DNA of 64,000 nucleotides from Rohdeia mirabilis (lineage in GTDB: Bacteria > Planctomycetota > UBA1135 > GCA-002686595): assembly GCA_007750655.1 (NCBI GenBank), contig CP036290.1, forward strand, positions 1,302,001 to 1,366,000. Reading direction: 5' to 3'. The notes beneath the pieces are model-generated. The model did no database searches, had not been told where the DNA came from, and was given only the letters and a program-made list of their open reading frames with translations. This document shows, piece by piece, positions 9,211-16,281 of this stretch; within the stretch, counting starts at the first letter, position 1; every line of letters begins with the position of its first letter. A program made the translations under genes and the position numbers.

Positions 9211-9228
9211 GCCTCTAGGCCTCTAGGC
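9205..9228 (+). repeat. Three tandem 8-bp repeats overlapping the rpmG stop
   Basis: CTCTAGGC occurs at 9205-9212, 9213-9220 and 9221-9228. The first copy includes the rpmG stop codon. Looks like a slippage duplication. Confidence 0.9.
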
Positions 9229-9276
9229 CGCGGGCGAGCGACGGGCGAGCGTTCCGGCGGGCCCTTCCCGGGCGCG

Positions 9277-9390
9277 CCCGTACCGCTCGAGGCCCGTACC
9301 GCTCGAGGCCCGTACCGCTCGAGGCCCGTACCGCTCGAGGCCCGCACCCCTCGAGGCCCGTGCGCTCGAGGCCCGTGCGCTCGAGGCCCG
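9277..9390. repeat. Tandem array of seven 15-16 bp units
   Basis: Four identical units of CCCGTACCGCTCGAGG (9277-9340), one variant (9341-9356) and two 15-bp units CCCGTGCGCTCGAGG (9357-9386), plus a partial CCCG. Each unit contains the palindrome CTCGAG. There are no spacers, so it is not a CRISPR array. It lies in a 482-bp gene-free gap between rpmG and the porin-like gene (9211-9692). Confidence 0.92.
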
Positions 9391-9457
9391 GCGACCGCGC
9401 CAGCTCCGCCGCCAGAGCGGCCGGTCCGAGCGCGCGAGCCACCGACGACCACATCTG

Positions 9458-9502
9458 CGAGCCCGCGCTCGCACCCGGACCCCGGGTGTGAGCGCGGGCT
9501 CG
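9458..9502 (+). terminator. Strong 21-bp hairpin, possible terminator downstream of rpmG
   Basis: Arms 9458-9478 and 9482-9502 pair over 21 bp with one G-U wobble in the plus-strand RNA; the loop is ACC. No T-tract follows. It lies about 250 bp after rpmG and 190 bp before the next start, so it may act as terminator or RNA structure for the upstream unit. The wobble polarity favours plus-strand RNA. Confidence 0.6.
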
Positions 9503-9628
9503 TCGCGTTGGCCGGCCGGACGCGCTGGGTGGGCCAGGGCCCGTCGCCGCGTCCACACCCGGGGCTCCGTCCGTCGAGTGGGCGACCCGCGCCGCGCCTC
9601 CGCCCCGTCCCGGGCCACGTGGGCGGGC

Positions 9629-9634
9629 TAGGTT
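9629..9634 (+). promoter_or_regulatory. Possible -10 element (TAGGTT) of the porin-like gene
   Basis: TAGGTT 58 nt before the ATG at 9693, in a GGGCTAGG context that resembles other gene starts in the window. No -35 match. Confidence 0.25.
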
Positions 9635-9692
9635 TGATCCGTGGCGTCGTGTCCGGGCCCCGCTCCGCGCCCGCCGTCCACCGCTCCCCGCC

Positions 9693-10964
9693 GTGACCCC
9701 CTCCTCCCGCATCCCCCGGCAGCTCGCCGCCGTCGCGTCCGGCCTCCTCGCGTCCGCCGTTCTCGCGGCGCCCGCGCCGGCCCAGGACGCGCGCGCCTCC
9801 GGGCCCCTGGCGGAGTTCCTCGACGCCACGCGCGGGGCCGAGGTCTGGCTCGAGATCCGCGCGCGGCACGAGGACTTTCGCGACGCGGCCTTCCCCGAGC
9901 GTTCGCGCGCCTCGACCGTGCGCACCGCTTTCGGACTGCGAACCGCGTCCTTCCGCGGACTGCGTTTCGGCGCGGAGCTCGAGAACACGACCGTCGTCGG
10001 CTCCGAGCGCTTCTACGACGGCCTCAACGACTTCACGGATCGTCCGCTCGTGCTCGATCCCGAGGGCACGACGCTCAACCGCGTGTTCGCGAGCTTCGAG
10101 GACGCGAGCGGTGTGAGCCTCGAGGTCGGCCGCCTGCGCTACACGCTGCACGACGGGCGCTTCCTCGGACCCGACCCCTGGCGCCAGAACGACCAGGTGT
10201 TCGACGGCGCCGTGCTGCGCGGGCGAGCGCTCGACCTGCTCGATCTCGAGTACGCCTACTTCGGTGCGGTCAACCGGCCCAGCGGCGACGACGCGCCGAA
10301 CGGCCGGTCGACGATGAACACGCACGTGTTCGACGTGACCCATCGCCGCGGCGCCGCGCTCGAAGCCTCGGCCTTCCTGGTCCACATCGACCTCGACGAG
10401 ACGGGCGAGCCGGCCCCGAAGACGCTGGGCGTGCGCGTCGCCGGCGAGCTGGACCTCGCGCCGCGCCACCTCGCGCACTACCGGGCCGAACTGGCGCGCC
10501 AGCGCGGCGACGACGGCACGGGACGCGACATCAACGCTTCGCGCGCGGCGCTCGAGCTGGGTTGGGAAGTGGTGCTGGGCCGCGCCGGTCGCGTCACGCT
10601 GCGCACGGGGGTCGAACGCCTCGGCGCCTCGTCGGGCGCGGGCGACGCACCGTTCATCACACCGCTCGCCAGCGCGAACGACTTCAACGGCTGGATCGAT
10701 CGCTTCGTCGTCACGCCGGACGACGGCCTGGTCGACCGCTACGTCGGTGCGAGCTACACCATCGACCAGGTCGAACTGACCGCCACCTGGCACGACTTCG
10801 CCGCCGATCGCGGTGGGGCGGACTATGGCTCGGAGTGGAACGTGGGCCTCACCTGGCGCCCGATCCCCGAGCTCGAGCTGAGCGGCGCCGTGGCCGACTA
10901 CACGGCGCGCGGATTCGAGACCGACGCCACCAGCGTGGCCGTCTGGGCCTCGTTCACGCCCTGA
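9693..10964 (+). CDS. Outer-membrane beta-barrel protein, alginate-export-like
   Basis: 423 aa with an N-terminal signal peptide (basic start, hydrophobic AAVASGLLASAVLA, cleavage after PAPAQ or nearby). The rest alternates short hydrophobic strands with polar turns and ends in a strand with aromatic and hydrophobic residues (TSVAVWASFTP), typical of outer-membrane barrels. Phrases such as GRLRYTLHDGRFLGPDPWRQN and FDGAVLRGRALDLLDLEYAY resemble the alginate-export/porin family. It probably forms an outer-membrane channel; the substrate is unknown. It is monocistronic by appearance, 116 bp before a glycosyltransferase. Family assignment is by eye and moderately sure. Confidence 0.72.
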   Translation: MTPSSRIPRQLAAVASGLLASAVLAAPAPAQDARASGPLAEFLDATRGAEVWLEIRARHEDFRDAAFPERSRASTVRTAFGLRTASFRGLRFGAELENTTVVGSERFYDGLNDFTDRPLVLDPEGTTLNRVFASFEDASGVSLEVGRLRYTLHDGRFLGPDPWRQNDQVFDGAVLRGRALDLLDLEYAYFGAVNRPSGDDAPNGRSTMNTHVFDVTHRRGAALEASAFLVHIDLDETGEPAPKTLGVRVAGELDLAPRHLAHYRAELARQRGDDGTGRDINASRAALELGWEVVLGRAGRVTLRTGVERLGASSGAGDAPFITPLASANDFNGWIDRFVVTPDDGLVDRYVGASYTIDQVELTATWHDFAADRGGADYGSEWNVGLTWRPIPELELSGAVADYTARGFETDATSVAVWASFTP

Positions 10965-11068
10965 GCGGCGCGGCAGCGGCTCCGGCGACGGGGCGACGGG
11001 CCTTTCGGGGCCCCGCGCGGCGAGGAACGGCGGATTGGGCTCCATCGGTGCGCGCCCGTCTCCCGATC

Positions 11069-11077
11069 GAGGGGAGG
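11069..11077 (+). promoter_or_regulatory. Shine-Dalgarno sequence of the glycosyltransferase gene
   Basis: GAGGGGAGG followed by CCC and the ATG at 11081. One of the few strong ribosome binding sites in the window; it fixes the start inside a much longer open frame. Confidence 0.7.
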
Positions 11078-11080
11078 CCC

Positions 11081-12325
11081 ATGTACCTGATCCCCATCTG
11101 CGCCCCGATCCTGATCGAGGGTGAGCGTCGCCTCGTCACCACCGACTGGAAGCGCTCGCTCGAGCTGCTGCGCGACTCGCTCGAGGGTCGCTACGGGCCG
11201 CTGTGCGTGCTCGCACCCAGCCTGCCGGCCGACCGCTTCGAGGGCTCGACCGCGCTCGAGGAGTTGGACGTCGAACGCGACGGCATCGAGCTCGTGCCGT
11301 CGATCGCGGCCGACATCCGCGCGCGCGCGTACTGGCTGCGCGAACGGGCCACGTGGCGCGAGCAGGCCGCGGGCCTCGTGTCGCGCGCGCACGTGGTGCA
11401 CGGCGGCGCCGACAACCTGTTCAAGCCGGTCATGACGACCGCGTGGCGACTGGCGGCCGAGTGGGGCGTTCCGACCGTGTTCGTGCAGGACACGGACATC
11501 GTGCTGCAGGAGCGCGAACTCGCGGGCGACGACCGACTGCGCCGACTGCGCGCGGCGATCTACGGCAGCCTCTACGAGCGCGTGGTGCGCGACGGCGTGT
11601 CGCGCGCGACCTTGAGCCTGCTCAAGGGCCGCGACCTGGTCCAGCGCTACGGACCGTTCGGCCGCAACGTGCGCGAGTTCCACGACACGTCGCACCTGTC
11701 GGAGCACGTGGTCGGCGAGGCGGTGCTCGAGCGTCGTCGCGAACACGCGGGTTCGGGCGCGCCGCTGCGGTTCGTCTACTGCGGCCGCTTCGTCGAACGC
11801 AAGGGACTGCACACCGCGATCGAGCTGGTGGCCGCCGCCGTGCGCGCGGGTGCGGCGGTGACCTACGACCTCGTCGGCGACGGACCCGAACGCGCGCGGC
11901 TCGAAGCTCTGGTGGCCGAGCGCGGTCTCGGCGAGCACGTGCGCTTCCTCGGCACGGCGGTCTACGGCCCCGAACTGATCGCGCGCCTGGGCGCCTACGA
12001 CGGACTCCTGTTCACGCCGTCCGCCGAGGACACGCCGCGCATGATCTTCGACGGCTACGCGGCCGGACTGCCGCTGGTCGCGACCGACATCGCCTACGCC
12101 CGCGAGCGCGCGGACGCGGAAGGGGCGACGGTGCTCCTGCCGCGGAGCGACGCGGCGCGTGGAGCGCAGATCCTGGCCGAACTGGCCGCGGATCGTTCGC
12201 GCCTGCTCGCTCTCGGGGCGGCGGCGCGCGCGGCGGGGGAGTACCACGCCGCCGACGCGTGGTACGCGCGTCGTGCCCGTTGGACGTTCGAGGCCGTCGA
12301 CGCCGCCGGTCGCGCCGCGGCCTGA
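11081..12325 (+). CDS. Glycosyltransferase family 4
   Basis: 414 aa, cytosolic or membrane-associated, GT-B fold. The C-terminal nucleotide-sugar-binding half shows FVYCGRFVERKGLHTAIELV, LVGDGPERARLEALV, VRFLGTAVYGPELIARLG, and the E-rich loop FTPSAEDTPRMIFDGYAAG followed by LPLVATDI, all standard for GT4 retaining enzymes. The N-terminal acceptor half (MYLIPICAPILIEGERRLVT) is less conserved and has no signal peptide. It transfers a sugar from an NDP-sugar to an unknown acceptor, plausibly a cell-surface glycan. Only the ATG at 11081 has a strong SD. No other polysaccharide genes are adjacent. Its stop is followed by a 10-bp hairpin shared with the convergent stress-protein gene. Confidence 0.9.
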   Translation: MYLIPICAPILIEGERRLVTTDWKRSLELLRDSLEGRYGPLCVLAPSLPADRFEGSTALEELDVERDGIELVPSIAADIRARAYWLRERATWREQAAGLVSRAHVVHGGADNLFKPVMTTAWRLAAEWGVPTVFVQDTDIVLQERELAGDDRLRRLRAAIYGSLYERVVRDGVSRATLSLLKGRDLVQRYGPFGRNVREFHDTSHLSEHVVGEAVLERRREHAGSGAPLRFVYCGRFVERKGLHTAIELVAAAVRAGAAVTYDLVGDGPERARLEALVAERGLGEHVRFLGTAVYGPELIARLGAYDGLLFTPSAEDTPRMIFDGYAAGLPLVATDIAYARERADAEGATVLLPRSDAARGAQILAELAADRSRLLALGAAARAAGEYHAADAWYARRARWTFEAVDAAGRAAA

Positions 12326-12331
12326 GTGGCA

Positions 12332-12357
12332 CGAGCGCGCCTTCCGCGGCGCGCTCG
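12332..12357. terminator. Bidirectional hairpin between convergent genes
   Basis: Perfect 10-bp arms CGAGCGCGCC/GGCGCGCTCG with a 6-nt loop, between the stops of the glycosyltransferase (12325) and the universal stress protein (12367). No T-tract. Confidence 0.6.
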
Positions 12358-12366
12358 ACCGATCGC

Positions 12367-12813
12367 CTACTTGGCCGGCGGGAAGGCCAGGACCGGCAGG
12401 TGCGAGCGGTGCAGGATGTCCTCGGCCACCGAGCCGAGGATCACGCGCCGCAGGCCGCTGCGTCCGTGGGTCGACACGGCGATGACGTCGACGCCGTTCT
12501 GCTCGGCGAACTCGACGATCGCGCGGCCGACCGACTCGTCCAGCAGGACCTCGGTCTCGACCTTCACGCCCTCGCCCATGGCCTTGGCCTGTTCGGCGAG
12601 CGCCTTGTTCGCGTCCTCCTTCTCCTGGTGCGGATCACCGATCGTCAGCGGGCCGGCGAACATCGCGCCGGGGGGCGTCGTGACGAGGATCCGGACCACG
12701 TGGATCAGGGTGACCTTCGCGCCGGTGTCGCGCGCCAGCTCGGCCACGGGGCCGAAGGCGCGTTGGGCCTCGTCGGAGAGGTCGGTGGGGAGCAGGATGT
12801 GCTTGAGCTTCAT
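12367..12813 (-). CDS. Universal stress protein, UspA family
   Basis: 148 aa, single Usp domain. Starts MKLKHILLPTDLSDEAQRAF (beta1 with the conserved Asp) and has the ATP-binding signature GxxGx9G(S/T) as HGRSGLRRVILGSVAEDI, followed by SHLPVLAF at the end. It probably binds ATP and helps survival under stress. A short insertion around GPLTIGDPHQEKEDANK extends the loop after beta3. It is monocistronic and converges on the glycosyltransferase. Confidence 0.93.
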   Translation of the reverse strand: MKLKHILLPTDLSDEAQRAFGPVAELARDTGAKVTLIHVVRILVTTPPGAMFAGPLTIGDPHQEKEDANKALAEQAKAMGEGVKVETEVLLDESVGRAIVEFAEQNGVDVIAVSTHGRSGLRRVILGSVAEDILHRSHLPVLAFPPAK

Positions 12814-13079
12814 CGGTGGTCACTCTCTGGCCCCTGCGGGACCGGTCGGGGGTTCCCGCACAGTGTGGCGAACGGGTGCCGGGGGCGCCACCGCCGGGTG
12901 CGACGCCGAGGGGCCGGATGCCGTGCGCCCGACGCTCGCGCCTTGCGATGCGGGGATGCGTTCACCAGGCTCGGGCCCCGTCGATCCGTCGCACCGAGCG
13001 GTGGGACCGATCCGTCGCGACACCGTGCTCGTCACTCCGACGGGAGCGCCGCCGCCCACCTTCGAACCGACCAGGTCCC

Positions 13080-14633
13080 ATGTCGACCAACACCCCGTCC
13101 GCCGCCGCGCGTCCGACCCGCGCCGTCTGCGCCGCGATCGCGCTCCTCGTGGCCGTGGGCTGCAGCGGTACGCGGCGCGCACCGTCGGCGGCCGATCTCG
13201 CCGCTCCCGCCGAGCCGCAACGTCCCAACGTGGTCGTGGTGCTGGCCGACGACCTGGGCTGGGGCGAGCTCGGCTGCTACGGGCAGGAGCGGATCCCGAC
13301 GCCCGCGATCGACGCGCTCGCGGCGCGCGGTGTGCGCTTCACCCAGGGCTACAGCGGCTCGCCCGTGTGCGCGCCCTCGCGCTGCGTGCTGCTGACCGGT
13401 CGGCACACCGGGCACGCGACGATCCGCAACAACACCGAGAACGGTGGGCTGCGTTTCGGTCCCGACGCGCTCGAGGGCCAGACGCCGCTGCCGGCCGGCG
13501 AGTGGACGGTGGCGCGCGAGCTGCACGACGCGGGCTACCGCACCGGTTTCGTCGGCAAGTGGGGGCTGGGGGGACCGGACACGACGGGACATCCGCTCGA
13601 CCAGGGCTTCGATCGCTTCTACGGGATCCTGTGCCAGCGCAAGGCGCACGGTTTCTATCCGACGCACCTGTGGTCCGACCGCGACCGCGAACCGCTCGCC
13701 GGCAACGCCTACCTGGCCGAGCACCAGAAGCTCGACGCGCCGCTCTCGACCGAGTCCGAGTACTACGAGCGCTACTGCGGCACGACCTACGCGCCGGACC
13801 GCATCATCGACGAGGCGGTGGCGTTCGTCGAGACGGCCGCGGACGAGGACGCGCCGTTCTTCCTGGTCTACGCGAGTCCGATCCCGCACGTCGCCCTGCA
13901 GGTTCCGCCGACGGAGCTCGACGCGTTCCCGCGCGACTGGGACACCGCGCCGTACCTCGGCGAGGGAGGCTACGTCCCGCACCCGCGTCCGCGCGCGGCC
14001 TACGCGGCGATGATCGCGCGCCTCGATCGGCAGGTGGGCCGGCTGGTCGAAGCGCTCGAGCGCACGGGCGAGTTGGAACACACGCTGGTCGTCTTCACCA
14101 GCGACAACGGGCCGACCTACGCGGGCGGCGTCGACGCGGAGTTCTTCGACAGCGCGGGCGGACTGCGCGGACTCAAGGGCAGCGTGTTCGAGGGCGGCGT
14201 GCGCGTTCCGTTCGTCGCGAGCCTGCCGGGCGTGATCGAACCGGGCAGCACCAGCGAGTTCCCCTGCGGTTTCCAGGACCTCGCGCCGACCGTGCTCGAA
14301 CTCGCCGGGCGCGCGTTGCCGAGCACCGTCGAGTTGGACGGCGAGTCGCTCGTTCCGGTGCTGCGCGGCGCGGCCCCGTCCGAGCGCCGGACGCCGCTCT
14401 ACTGGGAACTCGGTCGCCAGCAGGCCGTGCGCGTCGGCGACCTCAAGGCGGTCCGGACCGGGTTGGGATCCGATTCGCCGAAGCTCGCGCTCTTCGATCT
14501 GGCGGCCGATCCTGCGGAGAGCACGGATCTGGCTCCCGAACGCCCCGATCTGGTCGCGCGCTTCGAGCGCGTCTTCGAAGCCGCGCGCGAGCCCTCGACC
14601 CTGTTCCCCCTGCGCGGCGTCGACCGACCCTGA
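13080..14633 (+). CDS. Sulfatase, lipoprotein (type I, Cys-dependent)
   Basis: 517 aa. The lipobox VAVGC (Cys28) places it on a membrane outside the cytoplasm. Sulfatase signatures in order: metal-binding Asp pair (57-58) in VVLADDLGWGELGCYG; Cys97 in the CAPSRC sequence, which matches the CxPSR motif converted to formylglycine; Lys160 in GKWGLG; and the metal site SDNGP at 341-345. It hydrolyses sulfate esters, probably of algal or other marine polysaccharides (inference from the phylum). ATG at 13080 is chosen because it directly precedes the signal sequence; the long in-frame extension upstream is noise. An anaerobic-type or FGE maturation enzyme is not in the window. The next gene is 102 bp away. 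Confidence 0.95.
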   Translation: MSTNTPSAAARPTRAVCAAIALLVAVGCSGTRRAPSAADLAAPAEPQRPNVVVVLADDLGWGELGCYGQERIPTPAIDALAARGVRFTQGYSGSPVCAPSRCVLLTGRHTGHATIRNNTENGGLRFGPDALEGQTPLPAGEWTVARELHDAGYRTGFVGKWGLGGPDTTGHPLDQGFDRFYGILCQRKAHGFYPTHLWSDRDREPLAGNAYLAEHQKLDAPLSTESEYYERYCGTTYAPDRIIDEAVAFVETAADEDAPFFLVYASPIPHVALQVPPTELDAFPRDWDTAPYLGEGGYVPHPRPRAAYAAMIARLDRQVGRLVEALERTGELEHTLVVFTSDNGPTYAGGVDAEFFDSAGGLRGLKGSVFEGGVRVPFVASLPGVIEPGSTSEFPCGFQDLAPTVLELAGRALPSTVELDGESLVPVLRGAAPSERRTPLYWELGRQQAVRVGDLKAVRTGLGSDSPKLALFDLAADPAESTDLAPERPDLVARFERVFEAAREPSTLFPLRGVDRP

Positions 14634-14686
14634 GGGGGTGACCCGGCGCGACTCCATGGTGTCGTGACCCGAGGTGTGCCGCTGGG

Positions 14687-14692
14687 TAGGCT
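14687..14692 (+). promoter_or_regulatory. Possible promoter -10 (TAGGCT) of the first VWA gene
   Basis: TAGGCT, with GTGACC (4 of 6 to TTGACA) 17 bp upstream at 14664-14669, and 43 nt before the ATG at 14736. Confidence 0.35.
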
Positions 14693-14735
14693 CGGGTGGC
14701 CGCTCCGGGCCGCACTCCACGACGCTTCGACCACG

Positions 14736-16151
14736 ATGATCCCGACGACCCACCTGCTCGCGACCGCCGCCCTGACTCTGCCGTTCCTCTCGGGCGCGGG
14801 CCCTGGAGCGGAGCCGGAGTTCGACGCGAGCGCGACCTTCGAACGCGCGCCGACGATCGGGCAGGAGGGCGATCCGGGCGGGGACGAGAAGGACGCGGAA
14901 GGCGAAGAGGTGGACGAGGGACCGCGCATCCTCGACGAGCTCGCGACGCGCGGACTGATGGTGCGCTACGGGCACGCGGAGCACTGGACGATGCAGTGTC
15001 TGGTGCTGCTCTCCCTGGGAGTCAGCTGGCACCCGCAGGCGGCGCCCATCTTCGTCGGCGCGCTCGAAGGCAAGGAACCGCGCGTGCGCGCGTTCGCGCT
15101 CGAGGTCCTGCATCGCGCCCAGGACGACTGCCTGGCCTGCAACGCGACGCCCGAGCTCGTCACCGTCCTGATCGAAGAGAGCCTGAAGGATCGCGACGAC
15201 CAGTTCGCGGCGCGCGCGGAAGCGGTTCTCGGGCGCATCTTCCCGGCTGCGGACGTGGACCCGGGCGACCGCTCGAAGTGGCGCTCGTTCTGGCGCGACG
15301 CGAGCGAGACCTACGAACCCGCGCCCTGGGTCGCGCCGCCGGTCGATCCGAACGCGCCGAAGAACACGGTCTCGGGCGGTGCGCTCGACCGCGCGATGGA
15401 CCTGCGCGAGGCGGGACTCGAACTGTGCTTCTGCATCGACGCCACCGGCTCGATGGGCCCGTTGATCTCGGCCACGGCCGGCGCCGCCGAACAGGTCACG
15501 GGGCTCCTGAACGGCTTCGCGCCCGATCTGCGCGTCGCGTCCGTCTACTACCGCGACGAGGAGGACATGACCGGTGCGGCGAAGGTCCTCGACGAACTGA
15601 CGAACAAGTACTCGAAGGTCTTCAAGCGCATCGGCAACCTCGCGGCCGAAGGTGGCGGCGACATCCCCGAAGCGGTGGAACGCGGCCTCGAAGTGGCGCT
15701 CGATCGCAAGGAGGTCGGCTGGAGCCTCCAGACCAACAAGCTCGTGATCATCATGGGCGACGCGCCGCCGCACCCGCCGAACGTGCCCCGGGCCGAAGCG
15801 CTCGCCACCCAGGCCCGTGAACGGCCGCTCGGGTTCGAGGCCAAGAAGCGCGGCACTGGTTCGGGGCGCACGTCCACCGCCGCGCCGCGTCCGTTCGTGA
15901 TCTCGTGCATCGGCGTCGGCCAGGGCAGCGTCGAGAGCCGCACCGAGGAGTCCTTCCGCCGCATCGCGACCGCCGGTGGTGGCATCTACGCCGCGCTGTC
16001 CGTCGGTGCCGGCGAGTCCCAGGTGCGTGCGGCGAGCCGCGGCATCGTCGCGCACGTCCTGCGGATGACGTTCGGCGAGCGCTGGGAGCGCGAGGTGGGG
16101 GAGTTCCTCGCGATCTACTTCGACTACCTCGACCGCGAGTACTTCGACTAG
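14736..16151 (+). CDS. Exported von Willebrand factor A domain protein
   Basis: 471 aa. Signal peptide MIPTTHLLATAALTLPFL ending near GAGPGAEP; the start at 14736 is preferred over 14664 because it begins the signal. An acidic linker is followed by a helical region around 70-165 resembling HEAT-like repeats (VSWHPQAAPIFVGALEGKEP). Then comes a VWA domain whose MIDAS DATGS lies near residue 235. The MIDAS binds a metal and mediates adhesion or protein contacts in this family. Later motifs GGGDIPEAVERGLEVAL and KLVIIMGDAPPH are normal for bacterial secreted VWA proteins. It heads a run of four exported-protein genes, two of them VWA. Function unknown. Confidence 0.82.
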   Translation: MIPTTHLLATAALTLPFLSGAGPGAEPEFDASATFERAPTIGQEGDPGGDEKDAEGEEVDEGPRILDELATRGLMVRYGHAEHWTMQCLVLLSLGVSWHPQAAPIFVGALEGKEPRVRAFALEVLHRAQDDCLACNATPELVTVLIEESLKDRDDQFAARAEAVLGRIFPAADVDPGDRSKWRSFWRDASETYEPAPWVAPPVDPNAPKNTVSGGALDRAMDLREAGLELCFCIDATGSMGPLISATAGAAEQVTGLLNGFAPDLRVASVYYRDEEDMTGAAKVLDELTNKYSKVFKRIGNLAAEGGGDIPEAVERGLEVALDRKEVGWSLQTNKLVIIMGDAPPHPPNVPRAEALATQARERPLGFEAKKRGTGSGRTSTAAPRPFVISCIGVGQGSVESRTEESFRRIATAGGGIYAALSVGAGESQVRAASRGIVAHVLRMTFGERWEREVGEFLAIYFDYLDREYFD

Positions 16152-16281
16152 TCCAACTGGTCCATTCGGTCCGCCACCGCCGGTCGGCGAGCACCGCGAC
16201 CGGGTGTGCGCTCCGGTCCGGTCGTCGGTCGCGGACGCCCCGAACGCGGTTCCGCGCGTCCCTTCCTCCCGCCCGTCTCCC

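Noticed and set aside
9277..9390. CRISPR array
   Set aside because: Units are contiguous with no spacers and only 15-16 bp long; no cas genes nearby.
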